Shown piece after piece: positions 1 to 6,818 of a DNA stretch of 7,280 nucleotides. The stretch spans positions 1 to 7,280 of the forward strand of contig CALZMK010000068.1 in the NCBI GenBank assembly GCA_945788545.1. Direction: 5' to 3'. Below the pieces are notes generated by a model. The model ran no database searches, was not told the origin of the DNA, and was given only the letters and a program-made list of their open reading frames with translations. Each line of letters opens with the position of its first letter. Positions within the stretch are counted from its first letter, which is position 1. Source of the stretch: an uncultured Prevotella sp. GTDB lineage: Bacteria; Bacteroidota; Bacteroidia; Bacteroidales; Bacteroidaceae. The position numbers and the translations under genes are program-made.

Positions 1-3
1 TGA

Positions 4-50
4 AATTTTGTGCAAAATTACCAATAAAAATCGAATTGTGCTAATGCACA
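4..50. repeat. Two short inverted repeats upstream of the kdgK promoter
   Basis: Two near-perfect dyads lie upstream of the promoter. The first, at 4-19, has 7-base arms AATTTTG and CAAAATT around TG. The second, at 37-50, has 5-base arms TGTGC and GCACA around TAAT. Both contain a TGTGC core (9-13 and 37-41). Such dyads are typical of sites for dimeric regulators, and their place some 80-125 bases before the predicted transcription start would suit an activator or a divergent gene's operator. No regulator can be named from the sequence, and short dyads arise by chance in AT-rich DNA. Confidence 0.35.
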
Positions 51-92
51 GCTAAAAAAAATGCAAAAAAATGCAGATTTTCTCCATTTTTC

Positions 93-123
93 TTTGTCAA
101 TTCAATAAATTAGAGTAATTTTG
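93..123 (+). promoter_or_regulatory. Bacteroidetes-type sigma-ABfr promoter for the kdgK-eda unit
   Basis: TTTG at 93-96, a 19-base spacer, then TAATTTTG at 116-123. This fits the known Bacteroidetes primary-sigma consensus (TTTG at -33, TAnnTTTG at -7) in both elements and spacing. Transcription would start around 127-131, leaving a leader of roughly 50 bases that is A-rich and has no Shine-Dalgarno sequence, normal for this phylum. Just upstream (55-74) the ten-base unit AAAAAAATGC occurs twice in tandem, putting A-tracts one helical turn apart, which could bend DNA or act like an UP element. Confidence 0.75.
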
Positions 124-177
124 TTGCGCAAACAAAAAAAATGAATCTACAAATACAATTAATTTAAACAACAAGAA

Positions 178-1203
178 ATGGCAAAAGTAGTAACATTAGG
201 AGAGATTATGCTCCGTCTGTCTTCTCCAGGACAGAAAAGATTTGTGCAGAGTGAGTATTTCGACGTCGTATATGGCGGCGGCGAGGCAAATGTGGCAGTT
301 AGCTGTGCCAATTATGGTCATGATGCATACTTTGTATCAAAGTTGCCAAAGCACGAGATTGGCCAGTGTGCCGTCAACGCCCTGCGCAAGTTTGGAGTTC
401 ACACCGATTATATTGCCCGCGGTGGTAACCGTGTAGGTATCTATTATCTTGAGACAGGAGCATCTATGCGTCCGTCAAAGGTTATTTACGACCGCGCCGG
501 CAGTTCGATAGCTGAGGCTGATGCTTCCGACTTCGATTTCGATGCTATCATGGAGGGTGCCGACTGGTTCCATTGGAGTGGTATCACCCCCGCCATCAGC
601 GACAAGGCTGCCGAGCTCACCCGTTTGGCATGCGAGGCTGCCAAGCGTCATGGAGTGACAGTGTCTGTCGATCTCAATTTCCGCAAGAAGTTGTGGACAT
701 CCGAGAAGGCTCAGAGCATCATGAAGCCACTTATGAAGTATGTTGACGTATGTATCGGTAATGAGGAAGACGCCCAGCTTTGCCTTGGATTCAAGCCCGA
801 GGCTGACGTTGAAGGCGGTAAGACTGATGCTGAGGGATACTACGGCATATTCCAGGGCATGATGAAGGAGTTTGGATTTAAGTATGTCGTTTCCACTCTT
901 CGTGAGTCGCTCTCCGCTACCCACAATGGTTGGAAGGCCCTTATTTATAATGGTAAGGACTTCTATCAGAGCAAGCACTACGACATCATGCCTATCATCG
1001 ACCGTGTAGGTGGTGGTGACTCCTTCTCAGGTGGTCTTATCCATGGTCTTCTCACTTATCCCGACAATCAGGGTGCAGCCCTCGAGTTTGCTGTGGCAGC
1101 TTCAGCATTGAAGCACACCATCCCCGGTGACTTCAATATGGTGAGCAAGGAAGAGGTTGAGGCTCTCGCCGGTGGTGATGCCTCAGGACGTGTACAGAGA
1201 TAG
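178..1203 (+). CDS. kdgK: 2-dehydro-3-deoxygluconate kinase (KDG kinase), PfkB family
   Basis: This cytoplasmic sugar kinase phosphorylates 2-keto-3-deoxygluconate to KDPG with ATP, the step before aldolase cleavage in uronate/pectin and Entner-Doudoroff-type catabolism. The 341-residue length is normal for the PfkB/ribokinase family. Seen in the sequence: the N-terminal strand GEIMLRLSSPG (8-18), the substrate-side glycine loop GGGEANVA (33-40), the KDG-kinase-like segment IYDRAGSSIA (103-112), SVDLNFRKKLW (163-173), and the family signature RVGGGDSFSGG (276-286) with catalytic base Asp281 and its anion-hole glycines. The ATG at 178 gives a complete N-terminal strand and follows an A-rich leader. 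The aldolase acting on its product lies 61 bases downstream, which supports the substrate assignment over fructokinase or another PfkB sugar kinase. Confidence 0.92.
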   Translation: MAKVVTLGEIMLRLSSPGQKRFVQSEYFDVVYGGGEANVAVSCANYGHDAYFVSKLPKHEIGQCAVNALRKFGVHTDYIARGGNRVGIYYLETGASMRPSKVIYDRAGSSIAEADASDFDFDAIMEGADWFHWSGITPAISDKAAELTRLACEAAKRHGVTVSVDLNFRKKLWTSEKAQSIMKPLMKYVDVCIGNEEDAQLCLGFKPEADVEGGKTDAEGYYGIFQGMMKEFGFKYVVSTLRESLSATHNGWKALIYNGKDFYQSKHYDIMPIIDRVGGGDSFSGGLIHGLLTYPDNQGAALEFAVAASALKHTIPGDFNMVSKEEVEALAGGDASGRVQR

Positions 1204-1204
1204 G

Positions 1205-1226
1205 TCCTTCGGATGAATCCGAAGGA
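1205..1226 (+). promoter_or_regulatory. Perfect hairpin between kdgK and eda
   Basis: Ten-base arms TCCTTCGGAT (1205-1214) and ATCCGAAGGA (1217-1226) are exact reverse complements, so RNA would fold into a stem of nine pairs with a four-base loop. It starts two bases after the kdgK stop codon. What follows is A-rich, not a U-tract, so it does not look like a standard intrinsic terminator on the plus strand. On the minus strand the T-runs precede the stem, so it does not fit there either. An mRNA-stabilising or processing hairpin that sets the kdgK:eda ratio is my inference. Confidence 0.6.
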
Positions 1227-1258
1227 AATTAAAAAATTAAAGAATTAAAAAATTAAAG
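1227..1258. repeat. Perfect 16-base tandem duplication before eda
   Basis: AATTAAAAAATTAAAG occurs at 1227-1242 and again, identically, at 1243-1258, filling the space between the hairpin and the eda start at 1265. The A/T-rich sequence also serves as the leader for eda, where an unstructured A-rich stretch favours initiation in Bacteroidetes. Copy number could change by slippage and alter gene spacing. I have an impression that similar AATTAAA-type repeats recur between Bacteroidales genes, but this cannot be tested here. Confidence 0.8.
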
Positions 1259-1264
1259 TTCTTA

Positions 1265-1933
1265 ATGGCAAAATTTGATAAGATAGCCGTTCTTGGCAAG
1301 ATGGGAGCGACGGGCATGGTGCCTGTGTTCTATCACAAGGATGCTGAAGTAGCAAAGAAAGTAGTGAAGGCATGTTATGACGGTGGTGTCAGAGCCTTCG
1401 AGTTTACCAATCGCGGTGACTTTGCCCATGAGGTATTTGCCGAAGTGGTCAAGTATGCCGCAACAGAATGTCCCGATCTCGCCCTCGGTGTAGGTTCGGT
1501 GGTTGATCCCGCTACTGCCGCCCTCTACATCCAGTTGGGCGCATGCTTCGTGGTTGGTCCTCTGTTCAACCCCGAAGTGTCGAAGATCTGTAACCGTCGT
1601 CTCATTCCCTACACCCCCGGTTGCGGTAGCGTGTCCGAGGTAGGTGCAGCTCAGGAGACAGGTTGTGACCTTTGCAAGATTTTCCCAGGCGATGTTCTTG
1701 GCACCAAGCTCGTCAAGGGACTTATGGCTCCCATGCCATGGTCGAAGCTGATGGTAACTGGCGGAGTGTCGCCCGACGAGGAGAACCTCACATCTTGGAT
1801 CAAGGCAGGCGTGTTCTGCGTTGGTATGGGATCTAAGTTGTTCCCCAAGGATGTCATAGCAGCCGGTGATTGGAAGGCTATCTCCGACAAATGTGCCGAG
1901 GCACTTGGATATATTGCCAAGGCTCGCGCATAA
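1265..1933 (+). CDS. eda: Bifunctional KHG/KDPG aldolase
   Basis: This is a class I (Schiff-base) aldolase that cleaves 2-keto-3-deoxy-6-phosphogluconate to pyruvate and glyceraldehyde-3-phosphate. Family members often also act on 4-hydroxy-2-oxoglutarate. The 222 residues match the single TIM-barrel subunit of the family. Visible landmarks are RAFEFTNRG (43-51) with the general acid/base Glu46, the strand [12 protein letters not shown] (74-85), a phosphate/carboxylate-side TPGCGSVSE (117-125), and [10 protein letters not shown] (137-146) with Schiff-base Lys138. The C-terminal [28 protein letters not shown] region includes phosphate-binding glycines. The start ATG at 1265 follows an A-rich leader. 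It is paired with the KDG kinase upstream, almost certainly in one transcript. The next gene begins within or immediately after its 3' end. Confidence 0.93.
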   Translation: MAKFDKIAVLGKMGATGMVPVFYHKDAEVAKKVVKACYDGGVRAFEFTNRGDFAHEVFAEVVKYAATECPDLALGVGSVVDPATAALYIQLGACFVVGPLFNPEVSKICNRRLIPYTPGCGSVSEVGAAQETGCDLCKIFPGDVLGTKLVKGLMAPMPWSKLMVTGGVSPDEENLTSWIKAGVFCVGMGSKLFPKDVIAAGDWKAISDKCAEALGYIAKARA

Positions 1934-4900
1934 TATATTATATTCAAAGGGTTTCGTAGGGCTTATAGTCCTATGGAGCCTTTTGTCTTTTTCAGCTTGT
2001 TCGCACAAGGATAGAGGCGAGGCGGACAGGTTGAACGACATTTCCTACGCCTATCACTACCGCAATCTTGATTCCACCCTCCACTATGCGCATCAAGTGC
2101 TTTCGCTCGACGTCGATGACGATTGTCGTGCCGAGGCATATAATAACATAGCCTTTGTTGACATCATGCGCATGGATTATTCCCGTGCCGACTCCCTCTT
2201 GGGTGTCATCACGTCGATTACAGATAATCAGGTGGAATTGCTTATTGCCGACATCCAGCAGATGCGCCTCTGTCAGCGAATGTCTCGCAACCGTGAGTTC
2301 TACGACTACCGCGAGCGTGCTCAGCAGCGTTTCAATCGTATCAAGGAAGAGGAATCTACACTCGATTCCCGTCTGCTGCGCCGCATGACCTACGCCTCGT
2401 CGGAGTATGCCATCGTCAGTTCCACCTATTATTATTATGTAGGTCTGCTTCCCCAGTCAGCGTCGGCTCTCAATGCCATCAATCCCCAAGGTGAGGTGCG
2501 CCGCGATACAGCACAGTATCTGTCATATTTATACAATATCGGGGCCGGTGGTATCATCAATTCCGGTTCGGCTCGCGACATTCGTCAACAGGAGTTAGAG
2601 CGTCTTCTCGAATGTTATATCATAGCTTCACGAAGCGGATATAAATACTTTAAAGCCAATTCGTTACAATCAATAGCCGAACATCTTCTACAAGTCTCAG
2701 AGCGTACTCGCCTGCTTGCCGACAATCCCGCCATCCGTCTTATCGAGAATACCTCCACGACTCCCGATTCACTCATTGCCAGGGAGATGACTCAGAAGGC
2801 TCTCACCTATTTCGTCGAATATGGTGATGTCTATCAAATAGCAGGTGGTTATCGCTCGTTGGCTTCCTGTTTCACCCACATCAGCGACTATGAGTCTGCC
2901 ATATATTATCTCAACATGGCTCTCAAGGACAATAAGATTAATCAGGCTCCCGACCTTGTCGCCAGTATCCGCGAACAGATGAGTGTAGCCTATTCGGCAG
3001 TCAACGACAAACCGGCGAGCGACTACAATCGCAACATCTATCTCGACCTTCAGGAGAACACCCGTCAGGATCGCTATTATGAGTCGCGAGCCGCCCAGTT
3101 GGAGGCAGCTTCCTCACAACTCAATGTCATGATAGTGGTGGTAATTGCGGCAATAGTCCTCCTGCTTTTCCTGTTGTGGTTATTTGGTCATCTCTCTCGC
3201 AAGGATCGCCGTGGCGACGAACTCAACTCCCTTCTCCAACCCTTGCGCCAGTGGCAGCAGGAGCAACAACTCAGTAGCCAGCAGACACAAGAGCGAATAG
3301 AGGAGATTAATGAGGAGCGACAGATATGCGAGATGAACAGTGAGAAATATGCCCTCCAAAGTGTTGAAAACCGCGCCAAGATGTCGCTCATCAACAGTGT
3401 CACCCCATTTATTGACCGTATCATCAATGAGGTGCGCATGCTCATCGAGCGTCCTGGCGAGAACGCCGATATACGCAAGGACCGCTATGCATATATCCTT
3501 CAACTCACCGACAAGATAAACGAATACAACGCCCTTCTCACCGACTGGATACAGTTGCGCAAGGGTCGTTTGAGTATGCATATCGAGAGCTTCCCCCTGA
3601 TGGATGTCTTCGATATAGTGCGCAAGGGCAAGACCTCGTTCGACATCAAGGGAATAACCCTCGACGTATCTGACACCACGGCAGTGGTAAAGGCCGACCG
3701 TGTCCTCACCCTTTTCATGATCAACACCCTTGCCGACAATGCCCGTAAGTTCACTCCTGCCGGCGGCAAGGTCAGCATCTATGCCACCTCTGCCCCCGAC
3801 TACGTTGAAATAAGTGTATCCGACACTGGTTGTGGCATGTCAGAGGAAGAAATCAACAAAGTTCTCCATTCCTCATCCCTAATTCCTAATTTTTCGCCTT
3901 CGCTCAACAACTCGTCCTCATTTTCCCACGGTTTCGGTCTTCTCAACTGCCGTGGCATAATCGAGAAATACAAGAAGACGAGTCAGCGCTTCTCCGTCTG
4001 CCTCCTCTCAGCCGAGAGCGAGAAGGGTAGGGGCAGCCGTTTCTTTTTCCGCCTTCCCAAGGGCGTCATGCGACTCATTATGGCACTTCTGTCAATGTCA
4101 GCCTTCATCCCGTCGATGGCATCCCGAGTGCAGGAAGAGTCATTGCGCAAGGCAGCTGCCTTTGCCGACAGTGCCTATTATTCGAATATCGCCGGCACAT
4201 ACGAGCGCACGCTCCACTATGCCGATTCCTGCCGCATCTACCTCAACGAGCACTACCTTACCGTATGTCCCGGAGGTAAATACCTGATGCAGCGCCAAGG
4301 CAACAGTGCACAGATGCCTCCCGAGGTGAGATGGTTGCGCGACAGTGTAAACACCAACTACGACGTCATCCTCGACATCCGCAACGAGAGTGCGGTGGCA
4401 TGCCTTGCACTCCATCGCTGGCAGGAATACACCTACAACAACGAGGTATATACCCGCCTCTTCAAGGAACTCTCTGCCGATGCCTCATTGCCAGCCTATT
4501 GCAAGAAGATGCGCAAACAGCAGTCAGACAAGAATGTGGCAATCGTCCTCCTTGTCATCCTCCTTCTCTCCATCCTGCCCGCCTATTATCTCCTCTACTA
4601 TCGCCATAGGCTTTACTATCGATTCTGTGTGGATAAGGTGAAGGATATTAACCGCATACTTGTATCGGATACGACATCGGCCGACAAACTTGCGGCAATA
4701 GAGCGACTCACAACTACTGCCGAATATCCCGAGCAGCTCACCGACATCGTCAATCAGATAACCAAGGCACTCGTTGATGACATATCCCAACAAGAGAGAC
4801 AAACCACCGACGTTGAGACTGCCGCCGACGAACTGCAAAAAGCCGAATATGAGTGCAATCAACTATATATCAGCAACTCCATCGTCGATAACTGCTTGTC

Positions 4901-5426
4901 AACCCTCAAGCATGAGACGATGTATTATCCCAGTCGCATACGCCAACTTGTAGCATCCACCGACGACCTCTTGCAGATACGCGATCTTGTAGCCTATTAT
5001 CGTGACATCTACACCATATTAAGTCAGCAGGCAATGCGCCAGTTCGACCATCTTCATACCCCCATTGCCGCAGTAGGACTCGACCGATGGTTCAGTTCGC
5101 CCTCGCCACTGCCGAAGGTACTTGCCAACGTACAGTTGCTATCCTTCCTCGTGCAGTTGCTGCGCAAGCAAAACAACGGCGACATGCCAAGTCTTGGCTC
5201 CACCATAGTCGAGGGTGAATATGTGTCCATCACCCTCACCATGTCGTCGCTTCCGAAAATCGACCCGTCGGGTGGCGACCTGTTCTCACCCACTACAGTA
5301 GATAACATCCCCTTCCTTGTCATCCGACAGATAGTGCGCGACATCTCCGAGTTGACCAAACGTCGTGGCTGTGGGGTGAAAAGCGAGGGTAAAGATATAA
5401 TAATCCGACTTCCACATTATAAATAA
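1866..5426 (+). CDS. Tandem-fused membrane histidine-kinase-like sensor (DUF5112/DUF5113-like)
   Basis: A very large sensor of up to 1186 residues (numbered from the furthest-upstream start, GTG 1866). Hydrophobic signal/anchor 30-44 ends in a lipobox-like SFSAC. A TPR-like helical periplasmic region runs ~52-415, followed by membrane segment 420-440 and a coiled coil ~450-500. A dimerisation-type helix pair ~500-565 has INSVTP (509-514) where HELRTP is expected, so no phospho-histidine. An ATPase domain ~600-733 is intact: N-box [12 protein letters not shown]1 SDTGCGM (652-658), G2 HGFGLLNC (688-695), and [12 protein letters not shown] second unit follows: signal-like membrane segment 735-751, periplasmic ~752-888, membrane 890-911, a second helix pair with HETMYYP (His1016), and a degenerate ATPase-like end (~1085-1186). 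Positive residues after segments 2 and 4 support cytoplasmic kinase parts. Start uncertain: no in-frame ATG precedes residue 101. TTG 1914 gives a normal signal peptide with only 20 bases of eda overlap and is my preferred start. The DUF names are from memory. Confidence 0.85.
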   Translation: MIGRLSPTNVPRHLDILPRLAHNILYSKGFVGLIVLWSLLSFSACSHKDRGEADRLNDISYAYHYRNLDSTLHYAHQVLSLDVDDDCRAEAYNNIAFVDIMRMDYSRADSLLGVITSITDNQVELLIADIQQMRLCQRMSRNREFYDYRERAQQRFNRIKEEESTLDSRLLRRMTYASSEYAIVSSTYYYYVGLLPQSASALNAINPQGEVRRDTAQYLSYLYNIGAGGIINSGSARDIRQQELERLLECYIIASRSGYKYFKANSLQSIAEHLLQVSERTRLLADNPAIRLIENTSTTPDSLIAREMTQKALTYFVEYGDVYQIAGGYRSLASCFTHISDYESAIYYLNMALKDNKINQAPDLVASIREQMSVAYSAVNDKPASDYNRNIYLDLQENTRQDRYYESRAAQLEAASSQLNVMIVVVIAAIVLLLFLLWLFGHLSRKDRRGDELNSLLQPLRQWQQEQQLSSQQTQERIEEINEERQICEMNSEKYALQSVENRAKMSLINSVTPFIDRIINEVRMLIERPGENADIRKDRYAYILQLTDKINEYNALLTDWIQLRKGRLSMHIESFPLMDVFDIVRKGKTSFDIKGITLDVSDTTAVVKADRVLTLFMINTLADNARKFTPAGGKVSIYATSAPDYVEISVSDTGCGMSEEEINKVLHSSSLIPNFSPSLNNSSSFSHGFGLLNCRGIIEKYKKTSQRFSVCLLSAESEKGRGSRFFFRLPKGVMRLIMALLSMSAFIPSMASRVQEESLRKAAAFADSAYYSNIAGTYERTLHYADSCRIYLNEHYLTVCPGGKYLMQRQGNSAQMPPEVRWLRDSVNTNYDVILDIRNESAVACLALHRWQEYTYNNEVYTRLFKELSADASLPAYCKKMRKQQSDKNVAIVLLVILLLSILPAYYLLYYRHRLYYRFCVDKVKDINRILVSDTTSADKLAAIERLTTTAEYPEQLTDIVNQITKALVDDISQQERQTTDVETAADELQKAEYECNQLYISNSIVDNCLSTLKHETMYYPSRIRQLVASTDDLLQIRDLVAYYRDIYTILSQQAMRQFDHLHTPIAAVGLDRWFSSPSPLPKVLANVQLLSFLVQLLRKQNNGDMPSLGSTIVEGEYVSITLTMSSLPKIDPSGGDLFSPTTVDNIPFLVIRQIVRDISELTKRRGCGVKSEGKDIIIRLPHYK
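3868..3895. repeat. Degenerate heptamer repeat inside the ATP lid of the sensor kinase
   Basis: Four consecutive seven-base units read ATTCCTC, ATCCCTA, ATTCCTA and ATTTTTC. They encode residues ~668-677 ([10 protein letters not shown]) of the sensor protein, between the G1 and G2 boxes of its intact ATPase domain. The stretch is AT-richer and far more repetitive than the flanking coding sequence, and the loop it encodes is Ser/Asn-rich and longer than a minimal ATP lid. The complementary strand reads as TAGGAAT-like repeats, which resemble intergenic short tandem repeats. In-frame capture of such a repeat is an inference. Confidence 0.5.
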
Positions 5427-5437
5427 TATATATAGAT

Positions 5438-6163
5438 ATGAATAATTTCAAGGTAATAATAGTAGAGGACGTGCCCCTCGAACTCAAAGGCACAGAAGGC
5501 ATCATCCGCAACGACATTCCCGAGGCGGAGATAATCGGCACAGCCAACAACGAGGCAGAATACTGGCGTATCATCCGCGACAACCAGCCCGACCTCGTAC
5601 TGCTCGACCTGGGGTTGGGTGGATCCACAACCGTAGGTGTCGAGATATGCCGCCACACCAAGGAGTCGTATCCAGCGGTAAAAGTACTTATCTTCACTGG
5701 TGAGATACTCAACGAAAAACTATGGGTGGATGTGCTTGATGCCGGAGCCGATGGTATTATCCTCAAGAGTGGTGAGCTCCTCACCCGTGGCGATGTGCGC
5801 TCGGTGATGGATGGAAAGACGATGGTGTTCAACGAACCCATCCTGCGCCGTATCGTAGAGCGCTTCAAGCACTCCGTAGGTCGCGAGCTCACCAATCAGG
5901 AAGCGTTGCTCGACTACGAGATTGATGAATACGACGAGCGTTTCCTGCGCCATTTGGCCTTAGGATATACCAAGGACCAGATATCCAATCTCAAGGCAAT
6001 GCCCTTCGGAGTGAAAAGTCTTGAGAAACGTCAGAACGAACTCGTCCAGAAACTCTTCCCCAGTGGCAACGGACGTATGGGTGTGAATGCCACCCGCCTT
6101 GTTGTCAAGGCAATAGAATTAGGAATAATAGATGTTGACAATCTTCATGCAGATGAAGAATAA
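5438..6163 (+). CDS. Response regulator with receiver domain and divergent LuxR-type HTH
   Basis: This is the probable phosphorylation target of the adjacent sensor, whose gene ends only 11 bases upstream. The receiver domain (~4-125) has every key residue: acidic pair Glu10-Asp11, phospho-acceptor Asp57 in VLLDLGLGG, Thr87 in IFTGE, and Lys110 in ILKSGE. After a linker, residues ~150-232 resemble a NarL/FixJ/LuxR winged-down helix bundle: LTNQE at 151-155, a helix LRHLALGYTKDQIS with the usual small-residue turn, a recognition-helix candidate around VKSLEKRQNELVQKLF, and a closing VVKAIELGII helix. The output half is clearly divergent from the common GerE consensus, with MPFGVKS in place of the usual IS-x-TV turn. 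Output is most likely transcriptional control. Targets are unknown; the adjoining KDG genes are candidates by position only. ATG 5438 gives the complete first receiver strand. Confidence 0.88.
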   Translation: MNNFKVIIVEDVPLELKGTEGIIRNDIPEAEIIGTANNEAEYWRIIRDNQPDLVLLDLGLGGSTTVGVEICRHTKESYPAVKVLIFTGEILNEKLWVDVLDAGADGIILKSGELLTRGDVRSVMDGKTMVFNEPILRRIVERFKHSVGRELTNQEALLDYEIDEYDERFLRHLALGYTKDQISNLKAMPFGVKSLEKRQNELVQKLFPSGNGRMGVNATRLVVKAIELGIIDVDNLHADEE

Positions 6164-6746
6164 GATATTGGCGTGGCTCTCGGTGGTGCTGCTCATTGTC
6201 GAGGTGGTGTTGGTGGTGGGCTCATGGCTCTATGCCGCCCTCAATCCCGAGAGTGGAGTGCGCAGCCTGTTCAGTAGCGAGGGCATCCGTTGGGCCTTTG
6301 GCGGCTACATCCATCAGATGCAGTCGCCGCTGCTCGTGTGGCTTATCCTTGCGGGCATGGCCTACGGTTCGCTTCGCCATTCCCGCCTGTCCCAGTCCTT
6401 CTTTTCATCCCGCTATCGTCAGCGGGTGGCACTTCGCTTCAGTCTTGGCACCCTTGTGTTGTATCTTTCCTTAGTGGCATTCTTCGCCTTTGCTCCCCAT
6501 GCCATTCTGCTCAGTGTCACGGGTTATCTTTTCCCCTCGGCATTCAGTGCGGCCCTTGTTCCTCTCCTGTGTTTCGGTGTCATCCTCATGTCGGTGGTAT
6601 ATGGAGTGATGTCGGGCTCCTTCCCCTCCGTCCCCTCCGTCTTCGATGCCCTTGTCTCAGGCATCAGTTCCATCGCCCCCTTCCTTATCCTTTATCTCAT
6701 CGCCTCCCACCTTATATATATATTAAGCTACATCCAAATACTTTAA
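6153..6746 (+). CDS. Small polytopic membrane protein resembling a truncated AbgT-family transporter
   Basis: A 197-residue, very hydrophobic protein with about five or six membrane segments: near the N-terminus (KNKILAWL onward), then ~LLVWLILAGMAYGSL, ~FSLGTLVLYLSLVAFFAF, one or two around AALVPLLCFGVILMSVVYG, and the C-terminal ~PFLILYLIASHLIYIL. Two stretches recall E. coli AbgT (p-aminobenzoyl-glutamate transporter, ~500 residues) as I remember it: the early LFSSEGIRWAF segment matches AbgT LLSVEGLHWFL, and the late VVYGVMSGSF matches SLAYGIATRTI in the same order. The AbgT part between them, with the first re-entrant hairpin, and the part after them, with the second, have no counterpart. 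ATG 6153 is preferred because it starts a clean lysine-bearing signal-anchor; ATGs at 6132 and 6147 are also in frame. It overlaps the response-regulator gene by 11 bases, implying translational coupling. Function unknown. Confidence 0.65.
   Translation: MKNKILAWLSVVLLIVEVVLVVGSWLYAALNPESGVRSLFSSEGIRWAFGGYIHQMQSPLLVWLILAGMAYGSLRHSRLSQSFFSSRYRQRVALRFSLGTLVLYLSLVAFFAFAPHAILLSVTGYLFPSAFSAALVPLLCFGVILMSVVYGVMSGSFPSVPSVFDALVSGISSIAPFLILYLIASHLIYILSYIQIL
6622..6639. repeat. 9-base tandem duplication in the membrane-protein gene
   Basis: TCCCCTCCG is repeated exactly at 6622-6630 and 6631-6639. The duplication is in frame and gives PSVPSV in the loop just after the YGVMSGSF segment. It looks like a simple replication-slippage event in a tolerant loop; no function is proposed. 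Confidence 0.6.
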
Positions 6747-6818
6747 CTCCTCACAAAACTCTGATCACCACCTGCTAACCGCTATATTTCAGACAAAAAG
6801 GGCCGCCGCCATTTCGCA

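Noticed and set aside
13..20. TAATTTTG on the minus strand, a possible -7 element for a divergent gene
   Set aside because: No TTTG lies at the required distance upstream on that strand, and any gene it served would be outside the window. The motif also forms one arm of the dyad at 4-19.
475..978. Minus-strand open frame inside kdgK
   Set aside because: Antisense shadow of strongly supported KDG kinase sequence with no motif of its own.
1205..1240. Intrinsic terminator after kdgK
   Set aside because: The stem is good but is followed by A-rich sequence rather than a T-run, and the partner gene eda starts 39 bases past the stem.
1973..1975. ATG as the sensor gene start
   Set aside because: It is in a different frame and meets a stop codon after 13 codons.
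1262..2041. Long open frame on the minus strand opposite eda
   Set aside because: It mirrors the codons of a well-supported aldolase and shows no recognisable domain; a shadow frame.
5320..5895. Minus-strand open frame across the sensor/regulator junction
   Set aside because: It runs opposite conserved receiver-domain motifs, is low-complexity Ser/Arg/Thr-rich, and has no family features.
6290..6778. Alternative plus-strand frame overlapping the membrane protein gene
   Set aside because: Pro/His/Cys/Ser-rich translation without coherent domains; the AbgT-like frame gives regular membrane segments.
6747..6818. Terminator or small RNA in the 72-base convergent gap
   Set aside because: I found no stem with a T-run on either strand and no other recognisable structure.
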